A DNA stretch of 64,000 nucleotides. Source: Parvibaculaceae bacterium Mf 1.05b.01. Its GTDB lineage: Bacteria; Pseudomonadota; Alphaproteobacteria; Parvibaculales; Parvibaculaceae. Made by a program: the position numbers and the translations under genes. The stretch lies in assembly GCA_000509225.1 (NCBI GenBank), contig BAOK01000002.1:128496-192495 (forward strand), given 5' to 3'. This document shows, one piece after another, positions 18,889 to 27,962 of the stretch (its first letter is position 1; each line of letters opens with the position of its first letter). Below the pieces are notes generated by a model. It did not search any database and was not told where the DNA came from. It saw nothing but the letters and a program-made list of their open reading frames with translations.

Positions 18889-18917
18889 AGCCGAGGCGTT
18901 TCTATCGCGCCTCGGCT
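18889..18917 (+). terminator. Terminator hairpin after porin 1
   Basis: AGCCGAGGCG (18889-18898) pairs perfectly with CGCCTCGGCT (18908-18917), 11 bases after the porin stop. The following T tract is weak (aactctttt). Confidence 0.8.
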
Positions 18918-18954
18918 AACTCTTTTGCTGAAACTGTTCCTCACAGTCAGCTCG

Positions 18955-18995
18955 ACGGTCCGGTTCTTCCCCTAAAGTGGGCCGGGCCGTTTTTT
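18955..18995 (+). terminator. Second terminator after porin 1
   Basis: ACGGTCCGG (18955-18963) pairs with CCGGGCCGT (18982-18990) with one G-T pair, followed by six T. A matching element with the same flanking words (TGTTCCTC...GTCAGCTCG) lies after porin 2. It may also end the convergent chemoreceptor transcript. Confidence 0.8.
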
Positions 18996-19036
18996 ATGTT
19001 TGGTCAGGTGCCGAGTCAGACTCTGGGCGGGTACAT

Positions 19037-21163
19037 CTATGCCGCTTTGACAGATCCCAGGAAGCCCTCAATCTCTTTCCTCAATCCATCTGCCTGAGAC
19101 GCAAGGTCAGACGCAAAGCCTGTCACCTGTTTGGCGGCTTGCATGTTTTCGCCGGTAACGGCATCCACTTCAGAAATATTGGACGTGACTTCCGAGGTTC
19201 CTTTGGCCGCCTCCTGAACACTGCCTGCAATTTCCTGTGTGGCAGCTCCCTGCTCCTCAACGGCGCTCGAAATCGCCGTCGAGATTTCCGACATTTGCGA
19301 GATCATGTTGTTGACGGTTTCAATCGCAGACACAGCGTCCTCGGTGGAGGACTGCATGGTCGAGATTTGCTGACTGATTTCCTCCGTCGCCTTCGCTGTT
19401 TGGTTGGCCAGGGATTTTACTTCACCGGCGACGACCGCAAACCCTTTGCCAGCATCACCGGCGCGCGCCGCTTCAATGGTTGCGTTAAGCGCCAGAAGAT
19501 TGGTCTGTTCTGCAATGTCCTGAATGAGGCTCACCACAGTGCCAATCTTGTTCGCCGCGTCAGCGAGCTGGCTCATCGTAGCGCTGGTTTTGTCCGCTTC
19601 ATCGGTTGTGCGACGCGTGAGGTCTGAGGACTGTGTTACCTGCCGTCCAATCTCCGCGATCGCGCTATGCAACTCTTCTGCAGCTGAGGCGACAGTTTGC
19701 ACATTTTGGGCGGCTGAATCTGCCGCACTGGCAGCCGCGCTTGCGCCAGAACTTGTGCGCTCTGCGGTGCGTGTCATCGATCCGGCGGTTTCGTTCAATT
19801 CTGAAGATGCCGCCGACACGGAATTCAAAAGCGCGGACACTTTGGCGTCGAAGGAAGAGATCATTTCTTCCATGTTCCGTGTACGTTTTTCGCGCTCTGC
19901 CTGGTGTTCTGCCTGTTCAGCTTCAAGCTTCTGGCGTTCAATAGCGTTGCCGCGGAACACGTCAACGGCATGTGCCATCTCGCCAACTTCATGGGTGTTG
20001 TCGAGATAGGGGATGTTCGCTTCGAGATTGCCGTTGGCCAGTGACGACATGGCGGAGGTGATCTGATTCAGAGAGTCGGTAATGCTGCGCCCTACGGCAA
20101 AGCCAAAGACAGATACGATGCCCAACATGAGGAGACCGACGGCCAAAAAGGCTGTTTCTGTTGCGGATTTCGAAGCCGCCAGGGCCTGGTCCGCATTGTC
20201 CAGCCCGGAGGCTGCGACCGCTGCGGTCCGCTCGAACGCAGGCACCATATCAGCGAAGATGCTGCTCAACTTCTTGATCTCAGCATCCCTGGTCAAGGAC
20301 GTATCGGCATAGCGTCGAACGCCCGCCAGGTACTTATCCATCAGCGTGGTCACGTCGGGCGCAAACCCGGCCGGCAGGCGCGGGGCTTCGAGCGATGCGG
20401 CGTCCGAAGACCCTTCAGCGCCTTCGGCGTCAAGTGGCGCTTCGACGACAATGGGTGCCGGAACCGGGGCAGGTGCTGGGGCTGCCTGTGGCTGATCGAG
20501 TTCCTGCAGCAGGACATCGAATTCTGCACGACGGTCATCAATGCGGCCGATATATTTCTCAGCGCCGCGCAGCATGAAGTCTTTCTCATGGCGACGCATC
20601 ATCAGCATCTTGACGGTGAGCTCAGCGAGGTCGGCTTCCCGGAGTTTCGCTTCAACTGCCTGCACTGCGGCCCGTAGCGCGCCCTGAACGCCCTGGTTCT
20701 CATCAAGACCCAGTTGCTGGGTCAGGCTGACAACAGAGCGGAACTGGCCCATATGGGCTGAGACGCCTTGTTCTATTGTCTCGATTTCCGCGTTGAGCTC
20801 TGATGCTGCGGCGAGATTTTTCATCCCTTGGAGGGCGTCAAGTACATTCAATGCAGACGCTTCATATCGCTCGACATATTTCATGTCTCTGCGAAGGAGG
20901 AAGTCCTTTTCATTGCGGCGCATTTGGAGCGTCCCAATTTCGACAGACATGGATAATTGTGCGAGCTGGGAATTCTGCTCCCGGTCTGCGGACGCCGCTC
21001 TGATGCTGACATCGCCAATGACATAGGCAGTCCCCAGGATCGCAACACTCACAATGCCAAGCGCTGCTAAAATCCCGATGCGGGCCGATATTTTTATCGA
21101 ATTCAGGAACCCGAGAAGTTCCGACAGTTTTTCGCCCGCACTACCCACATTGATTTGTTTCAT
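19037..21163 (-). CDS. Methyl-accepting chemotaxis protein with HBM-type sensor domain
   Basis: A chemoreceptor of about 708 residues. An N-terminal membrane helix ([20 protein letters not shown]) precedes a periplasmic helical bimodular (HBM) sensor, recognised by the twice-occurring RR(N/H)EKDFxLR motif. Between the modules lies an unusual Pro/Ala-rich insert (PAPAPVPAP...). A second membrane helix, a HAMP linker and the cytoplasmic signalling tip ([20 protein letters not shown]) follow. There is no C-terminal CheR-tethering pentapeptide. HBM receptors studied elsewhere sense organic acids; the ligand here is unknown. ATG 21163 is chosen over GTG 21172. The gene sits between the two porins on the opposite strand. 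Confidence 0.92.
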   Translation of the reverse strand: MKQINVGSAGEKLSELLGFLNSIKISARIGILAALGIVSVAILGTAYVIGDVSIRAASADREQNSQLAQLSMSVEIGTLQMRRNEKDFLLRRDMKYVERYEASALNVLDALQGMKNLAAASELNAEIETIEQGVSAHMGQFRSVVSLTQQLGLDENQGVQGALRAAVQAVEAKLREADLAELTVKMLMMRRHEKDFMLRGAEKYIGRIDDRRAEFDVLLQELDQPQAAPAPAPVPAPIVVEAPLDAEGAEGSSDAASLEAPRLPAGFAPDVTTLMDKYLAGVRRYADTSLTRDAEIKKLSSIFADMVPAFERTAAVAASGLDNADQALAASKSATETAFLAVGLLMLGIVSVFGFAVGRSITDSLNQITSAMSSLANGNLEANIPYLDNTHEVGEMAHAVDVFRGNAIERQKLEAEQAEHQAEREKRTRNMEEMISSFDAKVSALLNSVSAASSELNETAGSMTRTAERTSSGASAAASAADSAAQNVQTVASAAEELHSAIAEIGRQVTQSSDLTRRTTDEADKTSATMSQLADAANKIGTVVSLIQDIAEQTNLLALNATIEAARAGDAGKGFAVVAGEVKSLANQTAKATEEISQQISTMQSSTEDAVSAIETVNNMISQMSEISTAISSAVEEQGAATQEIAGSVQEAAKGTSEVTSNISEVDAVTGENMQAAKQVTGFASDLASQADGLRKEIEGFLGSVKAA

Positions 21164-21526
21164 CGCTCTCACCCAGCATTCTGATTGGCCCTATGGCTCA
21201 TTGGGCTGCCACCCCTTTGAGCGGGTTCACGGGTATCAAAGACCCATTAAGAACTTTTTAAACGCAGGATGGCTGCTGCCCGAACACCCATATGGATGCA
21301 AATTCACCCGAACGATCGCCGCCGTGTAAATGTCCTGGTCGCACTTACAGCCAGACCAGAGAGCGGTTCTACAAGAATTCGGGGTTCGAATGTTCGGGTA
21401 ACCATATTCTGACATTCCACCTTCATGCTGAGTTTAGCCTTTTCTCAATTGTTACCCCTTAGGTTCTAAGTCTGTTTTGGCGCAGGCCTGCTGTCTGCCC
21501 GAGAACTTTGACTACTGAGGGGCACT
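21164..21526. promoter_or_regulatory. Divergent chemoreceptor / porin 2 intergenic region
   Basis: About 360 bases without a gene. It carries promoters for the chemoreceptor (leftward) and porin 2 (rightward). A degenerate Pho-box-like repeat is listed separately. An inverted CTGGTC...GACCAG pair lies near 21328-21358. Confidence 0.4.
21409..21426 (+). promoter_or_regulatory. Degenerate Pho-box-like repeat upstream of porin 2
   Basis: CTGACAT-TCCA-CCTTCAT has the Pho-box spacing (7-4-7) and matches the consensus at 11 of 14 repeat positions. It lies about 100 bases before the porin 2 ATG, a position similar to the perfect Pho box of porin 1. Confidence 0.4.
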
Positions 21527-22873
21527 ATGACTAAGACTAATCTCGGCCTGAAAAACAGGTCCGTAAAAACGTTCACACGTTGCGGGACCGCCATGGTTGT
21601 TGCGACCGCACTAACCTTTGGCTCCGCGAGCGTCGCTTTCGCGGGTTACGACGTCAACTCACGCATTGATGCGCTTGAGCACGAATTGCGTGAACTTAAA
21701 GCACAAGTGCAAGAGCGTGACGGCAGACTTGCAGAGCTCGAAGCAGGTTCAACAAGCCTTGCTAATTTGCCGGTATTTGACAGCCGCAAGCTTCAAATCA
21801 CCAGCCGCGATGGCAATTGGTCAATCCGCTTTGGTGGCCGTTTGATGCTTGATGCCTTCCTCGCTGAAGCAAGCCGGACAGGCGCAGCCGACACAAGCGG
21901 TGGCGGTGCTGAACTCCGACGAGCCCGTTTCTTTGTCTCTGGTAAAGTAGCAGGCGATTGGAAATACAAACTGCAGATTGACTTTGCAAGCAATGGCGTC
22001 GCAATCAAGGATGCCTATATCAGTACGAAGGTTGCTGGACTGAAAGCGATCTTTGGGAACCACAAAGAACCACACGGCCTGGAACAACAGACCTCTTCTA
22101 AATATGTGACCTTCATGGAACGCGCGATGGTGAGCGATACATTCGCTGCCGGTCGTCAGCTTGGTGCCAGCCTTGGCGCAAGTGGTGACAACTTCACCTT
22201 GCGGGGTGGCATCTTCACCAGCGGCATCGACAATGGTAGTGATGCGACAACCACTGACCTTGCGTTTACCGCACGGGGCACCTATGCGCCGATCGTCGAG
22301 GATAGGCAGACAGTACATCTTGGTGTTTCTGGGACCTATCGTACATTTGATGACAATTCCGGCCCGCGCATCCGTTTGCGCAACTTCCACAACGGAACGC
22401 GTTATGTTGATACCGGGGTGACGGTTGCGGAAGGTCAGATGACCTATGGCGCTGAAGCTGCTGTGGTGTTTGGTCCCTTCAGTGCGCAAGGCGAATACTA
22501 CATGTCCACACTTGAGGGCAATGGTACTGGTGCCGCTGACGTCGACTTCAGCGGCTGGTACGCCATGGCGAGCTACTTCATTACTGGCGAAAGCCGCCCA
22601 TACAACACGGACAAAGGTGTCTTTGGTCGCGTGAAGGGTGATGGTGCCATTGAGGTCGCTGCTCGCTATGAAATGATCGACATGGAAGATGCCGGATTCG
22701 GCACCGCCGCGTCTGAAACCACAGCGCTTACAGTGGGCGTCAACTATTACTTCAACCCCTATGTTCGGGCGATGTTGAACTATGGCAATGCTGAGTACGA
22801 CTTCACAGCAGCTGCAGGTACAGCTGATACGGAAGTTGATTTCATTGCGACCCGTCTGCAGCTCGACTTCTAA
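21527..22873 (+). CDS. OprO/OprP-type outer-membrane porin (copy 2)
   Basis: A 448-residue paralogue of porin 1, nearly collinear with it (both mature proteins start GYDVNSRID and end TRLQ[I/L]DF). The signal peptide is longer, with cleavage predicted after A39 (AFA|GYD). The coiled-coil stalk, beta-strand body and terminal Phe are all kept. Differences cluster in predicted loop regions, for example around the ITGG/RTGA and KATISTK/KDAYIST stretches. The two copies may have different substrates or regulation. GGGGCAC lies just before the ATG. Confidence 0.9.
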   Translation: MTKTNLGLKNRSVKTFTRCGTAMVVATALTFGSASVAFAGYDVNSRIDALEHELRELKAQVQERDGRLAELEAGSTSLANLPVFDSRKLQITSRDGNWSIRFGGRLMLDAFLAEASRTGAADTSGGGAELRRARFFVSGKVAGDWKYKLQIDFASNGVAIKDAYISTKVAGLKAIFGNHKEPHGLEQQTSSKYVTFMERAMVSDTFAAGRQLGASLGASGDNFTLRGGIFTSGIDNGSDATTTDLAFTARGTYAPIVEDRQTVHLGVSGTYRTFDDNSGPRIRLRNFHNGTRYVDTGVTVAEGQMTYGAEAAVVFGPFSAQGEYYMSTLEGNGTGAADVDFSGWYAMASYFITGESRPYNTDKGVFGRVKGDGAIEVAARYEMIDMEDAGFGTAASETTALTVGVNYYFNPYVRAMLNYGNAEYDFTAAAGTADTEVDFIATRLQLDF

Positions 22874-22948
22874 CGACATTCCGGGGAGCTCTGAACGCAC
22901 CCCGGATCTCCCTTTTCTGACTGATCCTGTTCCTCGATGTCAGCTCGG

Positions 22949-22986
22949 CGGCCCAACCTTCCCACCAGGGACAGTTGGGCCGTTTT
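22949..22986 (+). terminator. Terminator after porin 2
   Basis: CGGCCCAAC (22949-22957) pairs perfectly with GTTGGGCCG (22974-22982), followed by TTTT. It corresponds in position and flanking words to the second terminator after porin 1. It abuts the convergent oxidoreductase gene. Confidence 0.85.
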
Positions 22987-22989
22987 GAG

Positions 22990-23949
22990 TCAAAGTGCCG
23001 TCGGCATGGTGAGAAGGATTTTGCCACGCTTGCCGCTTTCTTCCTGGCGCGCAAATGCCTGCGCGGCGTCTTCGAATGCGAACACTCTGTCGATGACCGG
23101 TAAAAAGACGCCCTCTGCCATCAAGGTGGACAATCGACCCAATCGTTTTTGGTCCGTATCGCTTTCCAGGAGAAAGCCCCATTTGCGTCTGGAAACAAGC
23201 GCCCGCAAAAACCCTGGCACATCCAAGTGCGGCATGGTCGTGATGTAGGTCCCCTTAGGCTTAAGATAGGGACGTGCCTTGGAAAAACTCATCGACGGCG
23301 CTGCATCAAAGATTGTGTCGAACTGGCTTTCTTTTGGAAGCAAGTTTTTGGTGTCATAGGCAAGCGCATCAGATGCGCCCTGGCTTCGGGCAAAGTCCAA
23401 TTGGGAGGAGTGGCAGATCGCAGTGATCTCTGCTCCAAGATGCTTAGCAAGCTGGAGAGCTGTCACCCCCACGCTTCCAGTGGCGCCGGTCACCAGAAGC
23501 TTGTCGCCTGGCTTGATTTTCGCAATTCGTTCAAGCGCCGCGATGGCTGTCACCGCGCCGCCGACGAGCGCGGCTGCTCCTTCAGGCGTCATGCCCGTCG
23601 GCAGCTTTGCCAGGTTGGCTTCTTTGAGCGCGACAAACTCTCCATGGAACCATGGTCCTTTGAAGATGTTTGTGTAGCCATAGACCATATCTCCCGTCTT
23701 GATGGCCTTGCCATCGCTTTCCGCGACCCCCGCCATCTCGATGCCGGAGAGCACTGGATTGGTTTGCAGGCGTTTGAGCAGGGTTTTGTTTTGCTTGCCG
23801 GTATAGGTCTCATAGTCTCCATGGTTGAGCCCTGCATGTGTGATGCGTATCAGAACCTCTCCCTTTGCCGGTATCGGCTTTGCCACCTCGACAAGTTTCA
23901 GGGTGGGTCGGCCCGCCCCCTTGGGCACGTCGAAACTGACGGCTCTCAT
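22990..23949 (-). CDS. Zinc-independent medium-chain oxidoreductase, quinone oxidoreductase type
   Basis: A 319-residue MDR-superfamily protein. It has the GroES-like N-terminal domain (ITHAGLNHGDYETYTGK) and a Rossmann NAD(P)-binding site (VTGATGSVGVTALQLAKHLGA, about 151-171). The zinc ligands of alcohol dehydrogenases are absent. It probably reduces quinones or activated alkenes. Its ATG overlaps the stop of the upstream NmrA-like gene by four bases, so the two are translationally coupled in a TetR-NmrA-oxidoreductase operon. Confidence 0.88.
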   Translation of the reverse strand: MRAVSFDVPKGAGRPTLKLVEVAKPIPAKGEVLIRITHAGLNHGDYETYTGKQNKTLLKRLQTNPVLSGIEMAGVAESDGKAIKTGDMVYGYTNIFKGPWFHGEFVALKEANLAKLPTGMTPEGAAALVGGAVTAIAALERIAKIKPGDKLLVTGATGSVGVTALQLAKHLGAEITAICHSSQLDFARSQGASDALAYDTKNLLPKESQFDTIFDAAPSMSFSKARPYLKPKGTYITTMPHLDVPGFLRALVSRRKWGFLLESDTDQKRLGRLSTLMAEGVFLPVIDRVFAFEDAAQAFARQEESGKRGKILLTMPTAL

Positions 23950-24794
23950 GCGGTGCTCATCTGGTCGGCATGGTCAGCAACATAGGTTTCAATTGAGCGT
24001 GGTTTGCGGCCTAGCAAAAATTCAATGTCGTTCGATGGGTTGAAGGTGAAGCCTTCTCGCACCGCGAAGGTCATTTCCGCGTTCATGTCCGCATACCAGG
24101 TCTCTGCGCCCTGCTCGATCAAGGCGTTGCGCAGGTCATCGGGCGTGATGCCGACAAAGGGGACATCTCGACCCAAGGCGGCGCTTATGCGATTGGCCGC
24201 GCCTTCAAAAGTCATGGGATCGGGACCCGTCAGTCTATAGACACGATGGGCATGGCCGTCTTCTGTGAGGGCCTTGATTGCAATCTCGGCAACATCGCGC
24301 ACATCGACAAAGCTCGTTTTGCCCGGACCGGCAGGGAACGCCACCATGCCCATGGCGACAAAGCCCGCAAAATTCTGCATGAACCAATCCGGCCGCAAAA
24401 ATGTCCAGGGCAGGTCAGCTGCTTTGACAATCTCTTCCAACTCTCCGGTGCGGCGCACGAAAAAGACTGAACTGTCCGGATCGCATTCAGCCGACAGCAT
24501 CACCAGACGTTTGATGCCTGCTTTCTTGATCTGGCCGGCCATTCGCGTGAGTGATGTCTTAAAGGCATCACTTTGATTGGTGACCATGTAGACAGCGTCG
24601 ACGTCTAGCAGAGCTTTCTCGAACGCATCGGCTTCATCGAAGTCGCCAAGCGCCACTTCATAACCGTCGGGTCCGATCATCTCCGCGGCTTTGGCCGCAT
24701 CGCGGACATAAATGCGGAAGGGTGTTTTCTGGGCAATCAGCTGGCGGGCGATTTCGCTGCCAACATTTCCTGTCGCTCCGGTGACGAGGATCAT
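23946..24794 (-). CDS. NmrA-like NAD(P)-binding protein
   Basis: A 282-residue atypical short-chain dehydrogenase. The N-terminal ILVTGATGNVGSEIARQL is a classic dinucleotide-binding loop. The later RPDWFMQNFAG and TDxVDVRDVAEI-like stretches match the NmrA/QOR2 group, which bind NAD(P) and act as redox sensors or quinone reductases. It has no obvious Tyr-x-x-x-Lys catalytic pair. It lies between the TetR gene and the oxidoreductase, with which it overlaps. Confidence 0.88.
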   Translation of the reverse strand: MILVTGATGNVGSEIARQLIAQKTPFRIYVRDAAKAAEMIGPDGYEVALGDFDEADAFEKALLDVDAVYMVTNQSDAFKTSLTRMAGQIKKAGIKRLVMLSAECDPDSSVFFVRRTGELEEIVKAADLPWTFLRPDWFMQNFAGFVAMGMVAFPAGPGKTSFVDVRDVAEIAIKALTEDGHAHRVYRLTGPDPMTFEGAANRISAALGRDVPFVGITPDDLRNALIEQGAETWYADMNAEMTFAVREGFTFNPSNDIEFLLGRKPRSIETYVADHADQMSTA

Positions 24795-24828
24795 AAAATT
24801 TCCTTTCAGGGGACGTGTGCGCGGCAGT

Positions 24829-25443
24829 TCAGCGAACGAGAGGGGCCACGCTGGTTGTCATAAGATGGGTGAGTGTTTCGGTCGCGGCCTGCTCAGTGAT
24901 CCGCCCGGCGGTCAGTTCTGCGCATAGTGTGTTTGCGGCGGCAACGAGGCTGATGAAGATCAGGTGCATGCGGGCATCGGCCTCAGGCAAGACGTCGGGC
25001 ATGATAGGGGCGAAAGCTTCGGCAAATTGCCTAGCGTGGAGGTCTCTGGACGCGCGGCCCACATCCCGGGCGTCCCCATTTGCTTCAATGGCTGCCGTGA
25101 GGGCCGCTGCCGCAGGCCCGGCTTCCAGAGCGCAGGCGATATAGGCGTCCGTGACGATTTCGGCGATGGCCTCCACGGTCTCAGGTGCTGCGGCGATGCG
25201 CGCGCGGGCGACACCTTCATAGTGGCGGTCAGCCTCTTCGAGAAGCGCCAGGAGAAGCCCCGTGCGGGTCTCAAAGTGATCGTAGGCCATGGGCTTTGAG
25301 ACACCGGCTTTTTCTGCGACCAGCGCCAGCGTGACGGCATCGGCCCCCTCTTTTTCTATGAGGGCTCTGGCCACATCCAACAATTGCTGGCGGCGATCTG
25401 CTCGGCTGAGGCGGGTGCGGGGTGTGGTTTCTAACTGGCTCAT
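24829..25443 (-). CDS. TetR-family transcriptional repressor
   Basis: A 204-residue regulator with an N-terminal TetR helix-turn-helix (RRQQLLDVARALIEKEGADAV then LVAEKAGVSKPMAYDHFETRTGLLLALLEE) and a helical ligand-binding domain. It is the first gene of an operon with the NmrA-like gene (34-base gap) and the oxidoreductase. A symmetric operator candidate lies directly upstream, so it probably represses its own operon until a small electrophile or quinone-like inducer binds. The inducer is inferred only from the neighbours. Confidence 0.92.
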   Translation of the reverse strand: MSQLETTPRTRLSRADRRQQLLDVARALIEKEGADAVTLALVAEKAGVSKPMAYDHFETRTGLLLALLEEADRHYEGVARARIAAAPETVEAIAEIVTDAYIACALEAGPAAAALTAAIEANGDARDVGRASRDLHARQFAEAFAPIMPDVLPEADARMHLIFISLVAAANTLCAELTAGRITEQAATETLTHLMTTSVAPLVR

Positions 25444-25448
25444 GGATA

Positions 25449-25479
25449 ACCTACGTTTCGTAACTTACTAATCGTAGGT
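25449..25479. promoter_or_regulatory. Symmetric operator candidate upstream of TetR operon
   Basis: ACCTACG (25449-25455) and CGTAGGT (25473-25479) are perfect inverted arms. The core GTAACTTAC (25460-25468) is itself a perfect palindrome, and both share the exact centre at 25464. The element starts six bases before the TetR ATG, ideal for autorepression. Confidence 0.7.
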
Positions 25480-25621
25480 AATGGGTAGGGAGCGCTCCGT
25501 CAAGGGTCGCGAGGGGAAATTTGGAAGCGGATCGCTGTACGGCGACGGCCCGCCCTGCTATATCCCGCAGAGAATAAGCGGTCTGGACGGGTTCGCATGA
25601 CCTGCTTTGCGGAGAAAAAAG

Positions 25622-26446
25622 ATGAGCGATAGCGATATTAAAATCGTCCTTCCCGGTGCTGCCGGGCGCATGGGCCGCACATTAATCGCCGAGATTGCTC
25701 AGAAACCGGATTTGAGGCTCATCGGCGCGACAGAACCTGCAGGCTCGTCTTTGGTGGGCACCGATGCAGGCACCCTTGCAGGCCTTCCCGAACCATTGGG
25801 TGTCGCGATTACCGACGACCCGCTGCCGCTCGTTGCAGAAGCAGACGCGATTATCGACTTCACGGTGCCGGCCGCCACAGCTGAATATGCCGCCCTTGCA
25901 GCGCAGGCGCGGATCGTTCATGTGATCGCCACAACGGGATTTGACGCCGGCCAGGAAGCACAAATCGAGGCCGCTGCGCGCCACGCGACAATCATCAAGG
26001 CTGGAAATATGAGCCTGGGGGTCAATCTGCTGACAGCGCTTACACGCAAAGTCGCCCAGACGCTGGACGCTGACTGGGACATCGAAATTTTGGAGATGCA
26101 CCACCGGCACAAGGTTGATGCACCCTCTGGCACCGCATTGATGCTGGGAAAAGCTGCGGCAGAGGGCCGAGGCATCAATCATGACAGGTTTGCAGACCGC
26201 GGCCGTGACGGCATTACCGGCGAACGCACGCCTGGCGATATCGGCTATGCCGTGTTGCGGGGCGGCTCGGTCGTCGGCGAACATTCAGCCATTTTTGCGG
26301 CTGAGAATGAGCGGATTGTGCTCTCCCATATCGCTGAGGATCGGGGGCTGTTTGCCCGCGGTGCTTTGGCAGCGGCACGCTGGGGACAAGGCAAAGGCCC
26401 CGGTCTCTTTTCAATGCTCGACGTGCTCGGGCTCTCTGATTTCTAA
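25622..26446 (+). CDS. dapB: 4-hydroxy-tetrahydrodipicolinate reductase
   Basis: DapB catalyses the NAD(P)H-dependent second committed step of lysine and meso-diaminopimelate synthesis. The 274-residue protein has the nucleotide-binding GAAGRMG (12-18), [11 protein letters not shown] and the catalytic signature [18 protein letters not shown] 25622 is preceded by GGAGAAAAAAG, so this start is used rather than the TTG at 25607. gpmA follows 17 bases downstream and is probably co-transcribed. Confidence 0.97.
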   Translation: MSDSDIKIVLPGAAGRMGRTLIAEIAQKPDLRLIGATEPAGSSLVGTDAGTLAGLPEPLGVAITDDPLPLVAEADAIIDFTVPAATAEYAALAAQARIVHVIATTGFDAGQEAQIEAAARHATIIKAGNMSLGVNLLTALTRKVAQTLDADWDIEILEMHHRHKVDAPSGTALMLGKAAAEGRGINHDRFADRGRDGITGERTPGDIGYAVLRGGSVVGEHSAIFAAENERIVLSHIAEDRGLFARGALAAARWGQGKGPGLFSMLDVLGLSDF

Positions 26447-26463
26447 CAGTTAGGAAATGACGC

Positions 26464-27096
26464 GTGGCTAACCTTCTTGTGCTTGTCCGCCATGGACAAA
26501 GCGAGTGGAACAAAAAGAACCTTTTCACAGGCTGGAAAGACCCGGACCTGACGGACCAGGGACGTGCGGAGGCGGTCGAAGCCGGTCAGGCACTCAAGGC
26601 CGGCGGCTATGAGTTCGATGTCTCTTTCACGTCGGTTCTGAGCCGCGCGCAGAAAACCAATGATGCGATCCTAAAGGAGCTGGGTCAGACCGATCTGGAG
26701 ATCATCTGCGATCAGGCGCTCAACGAACGTGACTATGGGGACCTGGCTGGGCTCAACAAAGATGATGCCCGTGAGAAATGGGGCGAAGAGCAGGTGCATA
26801 TCTGGCGCCGCTCCTATGACACGCCGCCTCCTGGTGGTGAAAGCCTGAAGGATACGGCAGATCGGGTGCTCCCTTATTACCACGCGACCATCAAGCCACG
26901 GGTTCTCGGTGGTGACCGTGTTCTCATTGCCGCCCACGGAAATTCGCTTCGAGCGCTGGTGATGGATCTCGAAGGCCTGAGCCGCGAAGAAGTGCTGCAG
27001 CTCAATATCGCAACCGGCGCGCCCATCGCCTATGAGCTGGATGATGACGGCAAGGTTCTCTCCAAGAAGCTTTTGATTGAGCGAGAAGCCCACTGA
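26464..27096 (+). CDS. gpmA: 2,3-bisphosphoglycerate-dependent phosphoglycerate mutase
   Basis: Interconverts 3- and 2-phosphoglycerate in glycolysis. The 210-residue protein has the phosphohistidine motif VRHGQSEWN (H10), [24 protein letters not shown] and the second histidine in [11 protein letters not shown]. The length matches the shorter alphaproteobacterial form. Start codon is GTG. It follows dapB closely. Confidence 0.96.
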   Translation: MANLLVLVRHGQSEWNKKNLFTGWKDPDLTDQGRAEAVEAGQALKAGGYEFDVSFTSVLSRAQKTNDAILKELGQTDLEIICDQALNERDYGDLAGLNKDDAREKWGEEQVHIWRRSYDTPPPGGESLKDTADRVLPYYHATIKPRVLGGDRVLIAAHGNSLRALVMDLEGLSREEVLQLNIATGAPIAYELDDDGKVLSKKLLIEREAH

Positions 27097-27348
27097 TTGG
27101 AGTGAGACTCCAGCGGGATTCGTCAACACTTAGAACTTCTACAAAGCGAACTGTCACCACCCGACTTGTTCGGGTGCTCCAGGGCGAGAGGCTGAAAGCG
27201 GTCGGCATTTGGTAGCATCGGTAGAACCATGCAACGACAGTGCCTGCAGCCCTGGATTGCCCGAATAAATCGGGCAATGACACCGATGTATGAAAAAGAC
27301 ACACCGCAGCATGCGGACCAGAACACCAGAAAACTCTAGAGCAAGACT
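27097..27348. other. Intergenic region with paired palindromes
   Basis: About 250 bases between convergent gpmA and the DUF2244 gene. It contains the inverted repeat pair listed next and no credible ORF or RNA gene. Confidence 0.6.
27152..27282. repeat. Inverted pair of dispersed palindromic repeats (pair 1)
   Basis: Unit a (27152-27184, plus strand) reads TGTCAC-CACCCGA-cttgt-TCGGGTG-CTCCAGGG. Unit b (27251-27282, minus strand) reads TGTCATTGCCCGA-ttta-TTCGGGCAATCCAGGG. The two are the same element in opposite orientation, about 65 bases apart. Both fold into hairpins and both belong to the TGTCA/TCCA family seen at 31044, 38725 and 45062. Confidence 0.75.
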
Positions 27349-27891
27349 CTAATCAGTCGCTGCGGAAGCAAAATCCTGTTGACCCGGGTGGCGGCGGAGA
27401 CGATCCAGTTCGAACCGCAAGGCTTCACCAAATTGGAGGCGTTCTTCCGGCGAGAGGAACGCGCCGACCGTCAGACGGCGCCCATGGGAGGTGATGTCGA
27501 TGGCGACATCTTCCTCCGCTTCCTTGTCATATTGCACACGCGCCCAATAAGGCTGGGAGACGTAAGCTGTCTCATTTCCCCTGGCATCCACTTTCCGGAT
27601 TTTCAGCGCCGCATCCGACAGTTGCACTGTCTCATAGGCGCGGGCCGCGCGGTAGTTCCATCGAAAGGCCAGATAGATAGCTGCCACATCCAGTCCAAAA
27701 AAACCGAAGACCGGCCAGGCGCCCATTGCCGTGAAGACAATGCCGGCGACGAAGCTCACAACCCCGATGAAAATCATGACGATCAGAAAGCCTTTGCTTC
27801 CAAGCGAGCGATGCGGCGTGAGCCGCGCATCGAAATGCAACGATCCGCCGGACGGTGCTTCCAGGGGGCTTGTATCGTCAACGCGTTCCAT
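27349..27891 (-). CDS. DUF2244 membrane protein
   Basis: A 180-residue protein of the DUF2244 family. Two adjacent membrane helices (about 35-80, IVMIFIGVVSFVAGIVFTAMG and WPVFGFFGLDVAAIYLAF) are followed by a cytoplasmic beta-rich part (YETVQLSDAALKIRKVD) and GAFLSPEERLQFGEAL. Function unknown. The frame is open upstream to 28062, but that would run into nth; ATG 27891 gives the conserved start MERVDDTSP. It is divergent from nth, with which it often occurs in alphaproteobacteria. Confidence 0.85.
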   Translation of the reverse strand: MERVDDTSPLEAPSGGSLHFDARLTPHRSLGSKGFLIVMIFIGVVSFVAGIVFTAMGAWPVFGFFGLDVAAIYLAFRWNYRAARAYETVQLSDAALKIRKVDARGNETAYVSQPYWARVQYDKEAEEDVAIDITSHGRRLTVGAFLSPEERLQFGEALRFELDRLRRHPGQQDFASAATD

Positions 27892-27962
27892 AGTCGCCAA
27901 ATTAGGCCGTTGATGTTTGTTCCGCAATGGATCACGTCTCATCAAATGGGTATGGTCGCCCC

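Noticed and set aside
21821-22900. Long open frame antisense to porin 2
   Set aside because: Shadow of a strongly coding gene; no start context or domain.
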